Assembly (NCBI GenBank): GCA_910584205.1
Contig: CAJUAA010000007.1
Location: 1 to 64,000, forward strand
Direction of reading: 5' to 3'
Source: an uncultured Lachnospiraceae bacterium
GTDB taxonomy: Bacteria > Bacillota > Clostridia > Lachnospirales > Lachnospiraceae
DNA: 64,000 nt
The stretch's first letter is position 1; every line of letters begins with the position of its first letter. The notes beneath the pieces are model-generated. The model did not search any database, was not told the origin of the DNA, and was given only the letters and a program-made list of their open reading frames with translations. This document shows, in pieces, positions 1 to 9,482 of the stretch. The position numbers and the translations under genes were made by a program.

Positions 1-93
1 GATGGACACCCTTGCTGTTCAGCTATGTGCTTCGTCGTTGCCTACGTGCACTCGGGACTTTCACCCGTTAGAGCGCGCCCATGGCGCGCAAAC
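1..93 (-). mobile_element. Group II intron, 5' end (domain I), truncated by window edge
   Basis: Read on the minus strand from about 93, the sequence begins GTTTGCGCGCC, then carries a GC-rich inverted pair, the element GGGTGAAAGTCCC, a CGACGAAGCACATAGC stretch and CAGCAAGGGTGTCC. These are hallmarks of the start of bacterial group II introns (domain I). The rest of the ribozyme and any reverse transcriptase/maturase would lie to the left, outside the window. The inferred 5' splice junction falls directly after the T-tract of a terminator hairpin, which is the usual target of class IIC introns. The exact first nucleotide is uncertain because the expected GTGYG is only approximated. Confidence 0.65.
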
Positions 94-94
94 C

Positions 95-128
95 AAAAAA
101 GAGCGTTTCGACTATTTCCGAAACGCTC
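95..128 (-). terminator. Rho-independent terminator, apparent group II intron target
   Basis: Perfect 10-bp inverted repeat GAGCGTTTCG / CGAAACGCTC (101-110 and 119-128) with an 8-nt loop. On the minus strand the stem is followed by TTTTTTGG, then by the start of the group II intron. It could end the transcript that carries hemZ. Confidence 0.75.
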
Positions 129-154
129 CTTAGGAATCTGTGGATTAACACTGA

Positions 155-260
155 TTTTGTTGGACTTCGAGATAAAAAATGCATTATAGCGTATTATGAT
201 GTACCAACGCAAAAAATTTTGTTGGACATTTGTTGGACTTCTGGTATTTTTGTTGTACCT
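155..260. repeat. Cluster of short TTGTTGGAC repeats
   Basis: Three near-identical copies, TTTTGTTGGACTTC (155-168), TTTTGTTGGACATT (217-230) and ATTTGTTGGACTTC (228-241), are followed by a degenerate copy TTTTGTTGTACC (249-260). They sit in AT-rich DNA between hemZ and the terminator. They resemble protein-binding direct repeats such as integrase arm sites, but no recombinase gene is present in the window, so the role is open. Confidence 0.5.
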
Positions 261-305
261 AAAATCCGCATCCTACTCAACAATTTTAGCTCGAATTTTG
301 AATTT

Positions 306-1751
306 TTAATCTTCTAATAACACACGTTTTCTTTCTATCATTTCCCCGATTCTCTCGATATATTGGGCAACATCCTTCACATTCTCGCTTCGCTCAATCC
401 GTCCATCTGGATAAACTCGCTTTGATACGCTCCCGGCTCCGCAGGCAACTATGGTCTGTTTCTCCTCCATCATAAGAATATTATAAATCCCGGCTCTGCC
501 GGCCTTCGCATATCCCACATTTTCAAAATTCCCCGCCATATTTTTCTGGCGGTACAGATAGTAGGGTTCCAGCCCCATCTTCTCACAGTATCCGGCGGTC
601 ATATCCATGATCTGCATATTGTTTTCAAGGCCCATCTCTGCATATTTTTCCTTAAAAAGATTCAGCCTCGCCGCCCGTTTGATGGCAAGGGAATGAATCG
701 TGACGCTGTCCGGACCCAGAGCGGCGATCTCCTGCATGGTATGCTCCACATCCTCATACCCCTCTCCCGGAAGTCCGATGATCAGATCCATATTGATGTG
801 GGAAAATCCCATTTCTCCTGCCAGCGCAAAAGCCTCCTTCGTCTGTTCCACTGTATGATGGCGTCCGATGATCCGGAGCGTCTCGTCCTTCATGGTCTGA
901 GGATTAATGGAAATCCGGTCGATTCCATGGTCCAGAAGCACCTGCAGCTTCTCCCGGGTAATGCTGTCCGGCCTGCCGGCTTCCACTGTGAATTCCCGCA
1001 GATGCGACACGTCAAAAGCCGCCTGTACCCTGTCAAGCAGACGATCCATCTGATCCGGATTCAAAGTCGTAGGAGTTCCTCCTCCAATATAGACCGTATT
1101 CAGCTTCCGGTGCCGGAACCGCTCCCCCGCATCCTCCAGTTCCCGGAAAAGAGCATCCAGATATTCTTCCACCCGTTTTTCCCATTTTGACAGCGGGTAA
1201 GAAGTAAAGGAGCAGTACAGGCAGGTGCTGGGACAAAACGGAATCCCTACATACAGACTGTACCCGTCCTGATAGTCGATCCCTTTCAGCACCTGCCGTT
1301 CCCGGTTGGCGATCCGGACGCTCAACGCCGCCTTTTCCCTGCCGGCCAGATAATAGTCCTGCATATACGCTTCCGTCTCCGTATCGCTCCATCCCTGTTC
1401 CAGAAGCTGCATGGCAATCTTGACCGGCCGAATGCCTGTCAGCGTCCCCCAGGGAAGCGTCTGCCCCGTATACGCCGCCAGAAGCCGGTAGATCAGCCGT
1501 TTCATGCGGGTCTTCGTCTCCTTCCGGTCATTCAGATCGTTCCGGCAGGACTGCTGCTCCTTCGTCAGCCCGTCCTCCAGAACTTTTGCCGTCACAAAGT
1601 CTTCCGCAAGAATCACACTCATATGAAGCCCTGCTGCTTCCTCAAATTCCTCCCGCACCCGGACGCTCACATCTTCCCGCGGAAAAAACGCTTTCACCAG
1701 AGAATGGATGTCATATTCGAAACCCGGCCTGTTTACGATCACTTCTATCAT
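306..1751 (-). CDS. hemZ: Coproporphyrinogen dehydrogenase HemZ (radical SAM)
   Basis: Oxygen-independent coproporphyrinogen III oxidase-like protein of about 481 residues, a cytosolic radical SAM enzyme linked to heme/porphyrin synthesis. The cluster motif CPSTCLYCSF places the three [4Fe-4S] cysteines near 173, 177 and 180, followed by YIGGGTPTTL, the SAM-binding glycine motif. The ATG at 1751 is chosen because GGAAGGA lies just upstream and the longer frame adds about 62 residues unlike the family. It is the last gene of the minus-strand housekeeping run and has its own upstream terminator, so it is probably transcribed separately from the MBL gene. Many Clostridia carry HemZ without a full heme pathway, so the true substrate here is not certain. 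Confidence 0.88.
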   Translation of the reverse strand: MIEVIVNRPGFEYDIHSLVKAFFPREDVSVRVREEFEEAAGLHMSVILAEDFVTAKVLEDGLTKEQQSCRNDLNDRKETKTRMKRLIYRLLAAYTGQTLPWGTLTGIRPVKIAMQLLEQGWSDTETEAYMQDYYLAGREKAALSVRIANRERQVLKGIDYQDGYSLYVGIPFCPSTCLYCSFTSYPLSKWEKRVEEYLDALFRELEDAGERFRHRKLNTVYIGGGTPTTLNPDQMDRLLDRVQAAFDVSHLREFTVEAGRPDSITREKLQVLLDHGIDRISINPQTMKDETLRIIGRHHTVEQTKEAFALAGEMGFSHINMDLIIGLPGEGYEDVEHTMQEIAALGPDSVTIHSLAIKRAARLNLFKEKYAEMGLENNMQIMDMTAGYCEKMGLEPYYLYRQKNMAGNFENVGYAKAGRAGIYNILMMEEKQTIVACGAGSVSKRVYPDGRIERSENVKDVAQYIERIGEMIERKRVLLED

Positions 1752-1840
1752 TGCTGTACATCTGTCCTTCCATATCTGTATCTCACCACGAATCTTCCTG
1801 TATTTTAACACTATTTTGTAGAAATGAAAAGGAAAAACGG

Positions 1841-1872
1841 ATATTCTAAAACCCGGTCGTATAGACCGGGTT
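1841..1872 (-). terminator. Terminator after the MBL hydrolase gene
   Basis: Inverted repeat AACCCGGTC / GACCGGGTT (1850-1858 and 1864-1872) with a 5-nt loop. On the minus strand it leads into TTTTAGAAT. It lies 10 bases past the stop of the MBL-fold gene. Confidence 0.75.
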
Positions 1873-1881
1873 CCAGACACG

Positions 1882-2517
1882 TTATGACACAAACGGATTG
1901 TATTGTTTCTCAAAAGCAATTGTCGTCTCTTCCCCATGCCCCGGATACACCTTCGTATCGTCCGGCAGCAGGAACAGCTTTTCCTTTACCGACCGTACCA
2001 GCTCCGACATGCTCCCGCCCGGAAAGTCACTGCGTCCTACGGACCCCTGGAACAGGGTATCTCCGGCAAATACGCAGCCTGCCTCTTCGCAGTAAAAGCA
2101 GCAGCCTCCCGGCGTATGCCCCGGGGTGCGCAGTACTTTCAGCCGGATTCCGGACAGCGTAAGCTCCTGTCCGTCCCGCACATACTCGTCCGCCTCCATG
2201 GTGATCACTCTGCGCATGATATAGACTGACAGATTCGTCTTACCGTTTTTCAGCAGGGGCTCTTCCTCTGCCAGTGCATAAATCTCCGCCTCTGTCAGCC
2301 GCTTCAGTTCTTCCGCTCCGCCCATATGGTCCGCATGGCCGTGGGTCAGCAGGATACCGGCAATCTTCCACCCTTTCTGCTCCGCATACGACCGAATCCG
2401 TTCCGCCTCGTCTCCCGGATCAAATACCAGCGCTTCTTTTCTGTCTTCATTGACCAGAAACCAGCAGTTCACTGCCAGCTCTCCTACGGTCAGGGATGCT
2501 GTTGTCAAATGCGCCAT
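1882..2517 (-). CDS. MBL-fold metallohydrolase (glyoxalase II-like)
   Basis: Predicted soluble metallo-beta-lactamase-fold hydrolase of 211 residues, resembling hydroxyacylglutathione hydrolase and YqgX. The dinuclear zinc motif THGHADH is at residues 58-64; further metal ligands are the histidine in RTPGHTPGG and the aspartate in VFAGDTLF, and the C-terminal histidine is in YPGHGEET. The ATG at 2517 has GGGAAGGAG eight bases upstream; the longer frame adds only six residues. It follows rel in a gene order common in Clostridia. The substrate cannot be read from sequence; a role in detoxifying thioesters is inferred from the family. Confidence 0.85.
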   Translation of the reverse strand: MAHLTTASLTVGELAVNCWFLVNEDRKEALVFDPGDEAERIRSYAEQKGWKIAGILLTHGHADHMGGAEELKRLTEAEIYALAEEEPLLKNGKTNLSVYIMRRVITMEADEYVRDGQELTLSGIRLKVLRTPGHTPGGCCFYCEEAGCVFAGDTLFQGSVGRSDFPGGSMSELVRSVKEKLFLLPDDTKVYPGHGEETTIAFEKQYNPFVS

Positions 2518-2589
2518 ACGCCCGCTCCTTCCCAACTCTGCCCGTGCCGGCGCCTTTCCGCTGCCGCCGGCAGGTAAAATGATACGCGG

Positions 2590-4899
2590 TCAGCTGGTGG
2601 AACGCTCCACATCCAGAATACTCTCCACCTGCCGGATTTTCTCCACGATCCTGTTCAGTTCTTCCACTCCCGCAATGTCAAAACTCACGATAACCGTAGC
2701 CGTCCCCTGCCGGCTGGTCCGCACATTCATGGATATTACATCGATGTTTCTTTCGCTCAGCACTTTGGAGATGTCCACCAGAAGCCCGACCCGGTTGTTG
2801 CCGTAGATTTTCAGCTCCGTCGTATATTTCTCACCGGTACGGGTCTGGACTCCGCCCTGCCATTCCGCGTCGATCAGCCGCTCCCGCTCGGATTCCGCCA
2901 GGTGCAGCATGTTGACGCAGTCGGTCCGGTGGATCGTCACACCCCTGCCTCTGGTCACAAACCCGACGATTTCATCTCCGGGAACCGGATTGCAGCATCT
3001 GGAAAACCGGACCGCCACATCATCAATTCCCTTGACAATGATCCCGCTTCTGGATTTGGCGATCCGCAGCTTTTTATCCCGGCTGTCACCTGCATTTTCT
3101 ATGATCTTCGCATCCGTGACCGCCTTCTTTTTCGCCTTCTCATACTCCTCCACCAAGCGGTTGACCACCTGGCCTTCTTTCAGGCCCCCGTGGCCAACAG
3201 CGGCCATAACAGAATCCCAGTCCCGAAAGCCGTATTTGCGCAGAACGCTCTCCTGATATTCCGGTTTGACGATCAGCTGCATCTGGATGCCCTTCATCTT
3301 GCAGTACTGCGTCACCAGATCCTTTCCTTTGACAATATTGCTCTCTTTGAACTCGGTCTTAAACCACTGATTGATTTTATTTTTCGCCTGCGTGGTCTTC
3401 ACCACATTGAGCCAGTCCCGGCTGGGTCCCTTGGAGTTCTGGGACGTGATGATCTCGATCCGGTCGCCGTTGTGGATCATATAGTCGATGGGAACCAGCT
3501 TTCCGTTCACTCTGGCCCCGATCATCTTGTTGCCCACCGCGCTGTGGATGCTGTAGGCAAAGTCAATGGGATTGGAACCTCTCCGCAGTGTCTTCACGTC
3601 GCCGCCGGGAGTGAAGCAGTACACCGTATCGGAAAACAGATCCAGATCGCTCTTCAAAAGGCTCATAAATTCCCGGTTATCGGATTCATCCTGCTGCCAC
3701 TCCAGAATCTGCCGAAGCCAGGTCAGCTTGGCCTCCGCACTGTCCTTCCCCTCCGTATTCTGCTGGGTGCTGCCTCCGCTCTCCTTGTATTTCCAGTGAG
3801 CGGCAATGCCGTATTCCGCCGTCCGGTGCATCTCATACGTCCGGATCTGGATTTCAAAGGGCGTTCCTTTGGGACCGATCAGCGTCGTATGGAGAGACTG
3901 ATACATATTGGGCTTCGGCATGGCGATATAGTCCTTAAAACGGCCCGGTATAGGCTTATACATCTCATGGATGACGCCCAGCGCCGCGTAGCAGTCCTTG
4001 ACCGATTCCACCAGAATCCGCACGGCAAACAGATCATAGATCTGATCCAGCGTTTTGTCCTGATTGACCATCTTTTTATAAATGCTGAAGAAATGCTTGA
4101 CCCGCCCCTTTACATCCGCTTCGATGCTGGCGTTCTCCATGTGCTGTCGGACTTCCGCCACAATATTCTGCACATATTTTTCACGGACGCTTTTCTTGTC
4201 GGAAATCTGCGCCACCAGGTCATAGTATACCTCGGGCTCCAGATATTTCAGCGCCAGGTCGTCCAGCTCGATCTTCACCTTGGCGATCCCCAGCCGCTGG
4301 GCGATGGGCGCATAGATATCCATGGTCTCCCTTGCCTTCTCCCGCTGTTTCTCCGGACGCATGTATTTCAGCGTCCTCATATTATGCAGCCGGTCCGCCA
4401 GCTTGATCAGGATCACACGGATGTCTTTTGCCATGGCCAGAAACATCTTTCTTAAATTCTCCGCCTGCTCATCCACCTTGTCCGCCGAATAGCTCAGCTG
4501 TCCCAGCTTGGTCACGCCGTCCACCAGAAGCGCCACCTCTTCTCCGAACAGCTTCGCCACGTCCTCCGTGGTCATGGGGGTATCCTCCACCACATCGTGC
4601 AGGAGGCCGGCGACGATGCTTTCCTTATCCAGCTCCAGCTCCGCAAGTATGATCGCCACGCAGATCGGATGGATGATATAGGGTTCGCCGGATTTGCGGA
4701 CCTGGTCCTTATGAGCATCCATGGCAATCTGAAATGCTTTTTCAATCATGGAAATGTCTGCAGACGGATGATACCTTGCCACGCTTCTGATCAGTTCCTG
4801 ATACAGTTCTTCCGGGCTGGTAAAATCTTCCATCACTTTGATATTTCTCTCATCCCTGCGGATCTCTTTCGCTGTCGTCATGTTCATCACCGTTTCCAT
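2590..4899 (-). CDS. rel: Bifunctional (p)ppGpp synthase/hydrolase RelA/SpoT
   Basis: Makes and degrades the stringent-response alarmone (p)ppGpp. The 769 residues carry the full long-RSH layout: N-terminal HD hydrolase domain with H77 and the HD pair at 101-102 followed by EDT, synthetase domain around 230-370 (RFKDYIAMPKPNMYQSLHT region), TGS domain around 400-465, and a C-terminal ACT domain from about 690. The hydrolase HDxxED motif is intact and the synthetase domain is complete, so both activities are expected. It follows apt. The start at 4899 lacks a clear Shine-Dalgarno sequence, and ATG codons a few residues in are alternatives. Confidence 0.95.
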   Translation of the reverse strand: METVMNMTTAKEIRRDERNIKVMEDFTSPEELYQELIRSVARYHPSADISMIEKAFQIAMDAHKDQVRKSGEPYIIHPICVAIILAELELDKESIVAGLLHDVVEDTPMTTEDVAKLFGEEVALLVDGVTKLGQLSYSADKVDEQAENLRKMFLAMAKDIRVILIKLADRLHNMRTLKYMRPEKQREKARETMDIYAPIAQRLGIAKVKIELDDLALKYLEPEVYYDLVAQISDKKSVREKYVQNIVAEVRQHMENASIEADVKGRVKHFFSIYKKMVNQDKTLDQIYDLFAVRILVESVKDCYAALGVIHEMYKPIPGRFKDYIAMPKPNMYQSLHTTLIGPKGTPFEIQIRTYEMHRTAEYGIAAHWKYKESGGSTQQNTEGKDSAEAKLTWLRQILEWQQDESDNREFMSLLKSDLDLFSDTVYCFTPGGDVKTLRRGSNPIDFAYSIHSAVGNKMIGARVNGKLVPIDYMIHNGDRIEIITSQNSKGPSRDWLNVVKTTQAKNKINQWFKTEFKESNIVKGKDLVTQYCKMKGIQMQLIVKPEYQESVLRKYGFRDWDSVMAAVGHGGLKEGQVVNRLVEEYEKAKKKAVTDAKIIENAGDSRDKKLRIAKSRSGIIVKGIDDVAVRFSRCCNPVPGDEIVGFVTRGRGVTIHRTDCVNMLHLAESERERLIDAEWQGGVQTRTGEKYTTELKIYGNNRVGLLVDISKVLSERNIDVISMNVRTSRQGTATVIVSFDIAGVEELNRIVEKIRQVESILDVERSTS

Positions 4900-4935
4900 A
4901 CAAGTCTCTGTCCATCCGGATCTGATTCCGGACCG

Positions 4936-5460
4936 CTACTTTCCTTCGTAACAAATGACGCTGTCCACGTCGTATTTTTCCAGCCTTTCTCTTCCCTTCA
5001 GGCCTGCAAGTTCCATCAGGAACACCATCTTCACCACTTCGCCGCCGAGAAGCTCCACCAGTTTCGCCGCCGCCTCGATGGTCCCGCCCGTAGCGATCAG
5101 GTCATCGATCAGCACCACCTTCTGCCCCGGTTTAATGGAATCTTTGTGCATCTCGATCTCCGCGTTTCCGTACTCCAGCTCATACTCTATGGATACGGTT
5201 TTCCTGGGAAGCTTGCCTTTCTTTCGCACCAGCACAAAGGGTTTTCCCAGATTGTACGCCACCGGCATGCCGAAGATAAAGCCTCTGGACTCAGTTCCGG
5301 CGATCACGTCGAACTCCAGTCCCTTCAGCTTCTCCTGAATCCCGTCAATGGCAAGCTTCAGCCCTTCCGCATCCTGCAGAACAGAAGTCACATCCCGGAA
5401 AATGATGCCCGGCTCCGGAAAATCCGGAATACTTACTACATAATCCTCTACTTTTTTCAT
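4936..5460 (-). CDS. apt: Adenine phosphoribosyltransferase
   Basis: Salvages adenine to AMP using PRPP. At 174 residues it is the usual length. The PRPP-binding loop VVLIDDLIATGGT is at residues 115-127, and the ESRGF motif at 57-61 is typical of [11 protein letters not shown] lies 8 bases before the ATG. It sits between recJ and rel, the arrangement commonly found in Firmicutes, and is probably cotranscribed with both. Confidence 0.95.
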   Translation of the reverse strand: MKKVEDYVVSIPDFPEPGIIFRDVTSVLQDAEGLKLAIDGIQEKLKGLEFDVIAGTESRGFIFGMPVAYNLGKPFVLVRKKGKLPRKTVSIEYELEYGNAEIEMHKDSIKPGQKVVLIDDLIATGGTIEAAAKLVELLGGEVVKMVFLMELAGLKGRERLEKYDVDSVICYEGK

Positions 5461-5574
5461 CCGTACTCTCTCCTTCTATCTATGTATATCCATTTATGCG
5501 GCAGACGTGCGCCCCGCATGTTCCATCGCTCCATAAAGCTAACTATAACACAAAACTGCATACTTCGCAATCAG

Positions 5575-7266
5575 TCAGCAGTAATTCAGTACCCGAAGCT
5601 GCAGGCGTCTCCGGCCTCGAAATTCGTCGATCTCCGGATAATAAAGCATATGCAGCTGCTTTTTTTCCTTCAGCTCTGCAAGGGCTTCCTCCATGCAGCT
5701 GCTGAAATAAATGCCTTCCCGCACCGTGCCGCTCTCGTCCATGAGCTTCATACGGAGTACATTCTGATTCTTCCCAAATACGCGGGATTCTAAAACAGCC
5801 ACATTTCTCGCGGCGAAGACCGGTTTCGTATTTCCCTTTCCGAAGGGCTCCAGAAGCTCCAGTTCTCCGGTCAGCCTTTCGGATACGTGGGAGAACGGCA
5901 GCACCATATCGATATGGATCACCTCAGTCAGATCCGCCTCCGTCAGCGTACAGCCTTCATTGATCCGTCTCCGGAATTCCTCCACCAGCTCCTCCGATAT
6001 GGAGAGGCCCGCCGCCATGGGATGCCCGCCGTATTTCAAAAACAGCTCCCTGCATCTGCTCATCTCTTCAAACATGGAATAGGACTCGATGGAACGGCCG
6101 GAGCCTTTTACCGCCTCTTCGCCTTTTGTAAGAATGAAAACCGGCCGGTAATAACGTTCCCTGATCCGTCCGGCTATGATCCCCGCCAGGCTTTCATGGC
6201 AGTCCGGCAGATAGACCACCAGCACCCGGTCATCTTTCAGGCCGCTTCCTTCGATCTGTTCCACTGCCTCTTGCACGCCCTTCTCCGTCAGCGCCTTTCG
6301 TTCATCGTTCAGATCTTTCAGCTTTTCGGCGAGCGCAGAGGCCAGCGCCGGGTCCGTGGTATTCAGAAGCTCCAGAGCCCGCTTGGCCGTATCCAGCCGT
6401 CCGCTGGCGTTGATGCACGGTCCCAGGACGAATCCGATATGCCAGGCGCTCAAACGCCCTCTGGGCAGCTCATTGGCCTCGATCAGGGCGGACATGCCCG
6501 GATGTCCGGTGCGCTGTAGCTGCCGGAGCCCCTCTTTCACCAGAATCCGGTTCTCTCCGGTGAGATCCATCACGTCCCCCACGGTGGCAAACGCCGCAAA
6601 CATCAGAAGATCGCCGTAGAGCATCTCCCGGGAGCATCCCAGGTCCTCCCACAGCTGCTGCACCAGTTTCCACGCCACGGCTGCCCCGCACAGCTTTTTA
6701 TACGGGTACGGGCAGTCCGGCTGCCTGGGGTTGATGATGACATCCGCCTGCGGCACCGTATCCTGCAGCTCATGATGGTCCGTGACGATGACCGTCATGC
6801 CCATCTCTCTGGCGGCGGCGATCTCCGCCGGCGCCGCGATGCCGTTGTCGCAGGTGACGATGGTATCCACCCCCGCCTCCTTCGCCCGGCGGATCAGGTC
6901 CATATTCAGCCCGTAGCCGTCCTTTTTCCGATCCGGAATATCCGTGTCCACCTCCGCCCCGGCCTGTTCCAGCCCCTTCAGAAGGATATAGGTGGCGCAG
7001 ACTCCGTCGATATCATAATCGCCGATGACCCGTATGGATGCCTTCTGCCGGATCTTCCGGCGCAGAAGCTCTGACGCTTCCGGGACTCCCTTCATACAGG
7101 AAGCCGGATGCAGATCCGTGAGGCCTCCGTGCAGGTACTCTTCGATCTCCTTTTCGCCCACAATGTCTTTGTTGCGGATCAGCCGGGCCGTAAAGGGGGT
7201 GATCTGAAAGCGGCTGCTGATTGCCTGAAAATCGGCTCCCTTCCGGATCTCCATCCATTTTGCCAT
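5575..7266 (-). CDS. recJ: Single-stranded-DNA-specific exonuclease RecJ
   Basis: 5'-3' single-strand exonuclease of DNA repair and recombination. The DHH phosphoesterase core is visible: GDYDIDG at 82-88, TCDNGIAA near 138-145, TDHHEL at 162-167, and the glycine-rich DHHA1 motif KYGGHPMAAGLS further on. Length 563 is normal for clostridial RecJ. AAGGAG precedes the ATG. The gene starts only 7 bases after the stop of the alpha-galactosidase gene, so its ribosome binding site lies inside that gene and translation may be coupled. Confidence 0.95.
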   Translation of the reverse strand: MAKWMEIRKGADFQAISSRFQITPFTARLIRNKDIVGEKEIEEYLHGGLTDLHPASCMKGVPEASELLRRKIRQKASIRVIGDYDIDGVCATYILLKGLEQAGAEVDTDIPDRKKDGYGLNMDLIRRAKEAGVDTIVTCDNGIAAPAEIAAAREMGMTVIVTDHHELQDTVPQADVIINPRQPDCPYPYKKLCGAAVAWKLVQQLWEDLGCSREMLYGDLLMFAAFATVGDVMDLTGENRILVKEGLRQLQRTGHPGMSALIEANELPRGRLSAWHIGFVLGPCINASGRLDTAKRALELLNTTDPALASALAEKLKDLNDERKALTEKGVQEAVEQIEGSGLKDDRVLVVYLPDCHESLAGIIAGRIRERYYRPVFILTKGEEAVKGSGRSIESYSMFEEMSRCRELFLKYGGHPMAAGLSISEELVEEFRRRINEGCTLTEADLTEVIHIDMVLPFSHVSERLTGELELLEPFGKGNTKPVFAARNVAVLESRVFGKNQNVLRMKLMDESGTVREGIYFSSCMEEALAELKEKKQLHMLYYPEIDEFRGRRRLQLRVLNYC

Positions 7267-7273
7267 ACCGTCC

Positions 7274-9463
7274 TCACTCCTTTATCTGCAGATGGAACTG
7301 GAACGCCGTATAATCCGGAACCTCCCGCTCGATGGGAAGCCCCGCATGCATCAGCGCGGAGCCGGAATACGTTTCTTCCCCGCCGTTGACCGTATACATG
7401 GCATCCGGCAGCAGTCCTTTGGCGCGGATATACTCCTGCGGCCCGTTGCAGGTCAGGCTGGTTACCACCACGCTCAGCAGGGATTCCCTCTTATCCTTGC
7501 TTACATGCTGCCATGCCGTCATATTTCCCGGCTCGAAGGGACTGGTCAGCCGGTAGTAGTCTCCGGAGAAGATCAGCGGATAATATTTCCGGAACAGGTC
7601 GCTCTGCTCCCTGCACAGCTGCTGCTCCTCCTCCGTCAGATGCGTGGCGTCCAGCTCATACCCAAAGGTCCCGCACATGGCCACCACCGCTTTGGTCCGG
7701 AGCGGGACCAGCTTCCCGCTGTCCGAGATATGGGCGCCCATGGTAGAGACCGGGTAGACAAAGGAGGTACCGTAATGCAGTTTCAGGCGGTCGATGGGAT
7801 GGTTGTTGTCGCTGACCCAGTACTGGGGATAATAGTGCAGCATGGCCGGATCGTACCGCCCGCCGCCGCCGCTGCAGCCTTCGAAGAGGATATCCGGATG
7901 GGTCTTGATGATACCGTCCATCACCCGGTAAAGCCCCAGAATATAACGGTGGTACACCTCCCCCTGCCGGTCCGCCGGAAGGGCGTTGGACCAGATATCC
8001 GCAAGCGAACGGTTGATATCCCATTTTACATAGAAGACGTTGGCGTGGTCCAGGATCTGATTGATGCTGCCAATCAGATAGTCCTGCACTTCTTTCCGGC
8101 TCATGTCCAGCGCCAGCTGGTTCCGGCTGCGTACGCCCCGGCGCCCCGGAATCTCCATGGCCCAGTCCGGATGGGTGCGGTACAGGTCGCTGTCCTCCGA
8201 CACCATCTCCGGCTCAAACCAGATGCCGAACTTCATACCCAGTTCGTTGATCTGCTCCACCAGGCGGTCCAGCCCGCAGCGGATCTTATCCTTATTCACT
8301 ACCCAGTCTCCCAGGCTGCTGTTGTCATCCTCCCGCTTTCCGAACCAGCCGTCATCCATCACCAGCAGGTCCACGCCCATCTTCCTGGCTGCCTTCGCGA
8401 TCTCCAGAAGTTTTACATCGTCAAATTCCATAAAAGCGGCTTCCCAGCTGTTGATCAGGACGGGACGCTGCACCTCGCTCACATATTTGCTCCTGCACAG
8501 ATTGGAACGGTAGAAATCGTGGTACTTGTGGGACAGGCCGGTAAAGCCCTCCCCTGAAAACGCCATGACCACCTCCGGGCCTTCGAACGTCTCCCCCGGA
8601 CTCAGCGCATAGTCAAACTGCTTCGGATGGATTCCCATGACCAGACGGAGCTGATCGTACTGGTCCAGCTCCGCTTCCGCCAGAAAGTTGCCGCTGTACA
8701 TGAGGGAAAAGCCGTAGCAGTTCCCATGGTCTTCCGTCGCTTCCCTGTCGCAGAGAATCACAAACGGATTCTGCTGATGGCTGGAAGAGCCGCGCACGCT
8801 TCCGATGGTATGGATATGATGGTTCATATGCTGGCGTTCCACCTGGCGTTCCTGCCCGTAACGTCCCGGCAGGCTGACCAGATCCATATGAGACCCGTTC
8901 AGAAAGTCCATACAGACGGACATGATCTTCTTCAGCCGGATGGGACGATCGCCGCCGTTCACCACCCGGACGGCACGGGTGATGACATCCGCCTCTTCAA
9001 ACACGCTGTACAGAAGGACCACCTGCACCCGGCTGACCGCATCGGCCAGCGTAATCTGCAGGGAATCCACCGTATCACCCTCCCGTGCAAATACGGTCGG
9101 CAGCGTATCCAGCCGGTACTTTCCTTTCAAAATCCGATGATCCGTCACTTTTCCATGGAAGGAATAGCTGCCGTCTCCGTTTACCACCTCAATGCTGGAT
9201 GTCCGGAAATCCCCCTGCTGCTGCGTGCTGAATTCCTGCGGCTGAGCGTCCAGGGAAAAGGTCCGCTCATTCCTCGATTCGTACGGATTGCCGGAAAAGC
9301 CCCGGTCGTACTGCCGGATCTGATAACTCATATCCGTATCGCCGATGGTCGGCCCGTAATACAGATGCAGCAGATAATCCAGGTTCCCTCTCTTCATCTG
9401 ATAGGACGTATTTCTGGTATGCAGTGTGAATGTCCTTTGCTCCTTGTTGTAAACAATTCCCAT
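7274..9463 (-). CDS. Alpha-galactosidase, GH36
   Basis: Cytosolic glycoside hydrolase that removes terminal alpha-galactose from raffinose-type sugars or melibiose. The 729 residues give the full GH36 architecture: N-terminal beta-sandwich, (beta/alpha)8 barrel and C-terminal domain. The catalytic nucleophile is D482 in VKWDINR and the acid/base D552 in WVSDNNH; the CSGGGGRYD loop lies between them. No signal peptide is seen. The ATG at 9463 has GGAGG 8 bases upstream, while the longer frame adds 72 unrelated residues. The gene interrupts the usual secDF-recJ neighbourhood, and galK is 40 kb away in the same window. Some GH36 enzymes act on N-acetylgalactosamine, but the motifs favour galactose. 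Confidence 0.93.
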   Translation of the reverse strand: MGIVYNKEQRTFTLHTRNTSYQMKRGNLDYLLHLYYGPTIGDTDMSYQIRQYDRGFSGNPYESRNERTFSLDAQPQEFSTQQQGDFRTSSIEVVNGDGSYSFHGKVTDHRILKGKYRLDTLPTVFAREGDTVDSLQITLADAVSRVQVVLLYSVFEEADVITRAVRVVNGGDRPIRLKKIMSVCMDFLNGSHMDLVSLPGRYGQERQVERQHMNHHIHTIGSVRGSSSHQQNPFVILCDREATEDHGNCYGFSLMYSGNFLAEAELDQYDQLRLVMGIHPKQFDYALSPGETFEGPEVVMAFSGEGFTGLSHKYHDFYRSNLCRSKYVSEVQRPVLINSWEAAFMEFDDVKLLEIAKAARKMGVDLLVMDDGWFGKREDDNSSLGDWVVNKDKIRCGLDRLVEQINELGMKFGIWFEPEMVSEDSDLYRTHPDWAMEIPGRRGVRSRNQLALDMSRKEVQDYLIGSINQILDHANVFYVKWDINRSLADIWSNALPADRQGEVYHRYILGLYRVMDGIIKTHPDILFEGCSGGGGRYDPAMLHYYPQYWVSDNNHPIDRLKLHYGTSFVYPVSTMGAHISDSGKLVPLRTKAVVAMCGTFGYELDATHLTEEEQQLCREQSDLFRKYYPLIFSGDYYRLTSPFEPGNMTAWQHVSKDKRESLLSVVVTSLTCNGPQEYIRAKGLLPDAMYTVNGGEETYSGSALMHAGLPIEREVPDYTAFQFHLQIKE

Positions 9464-9482
9464 ACAGATCCTCCTTACTCTC

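Noticed and set aside
81..317. Open frame of 78 codons at the left edge
   Set aside because: It runs through the terminator hairpin and repeats and resembles no protein.
2902..4455. Long open frame opposite rel
   Set aside because: Antisense shadow of a GC-rich conserved gene with no recognisable domain.
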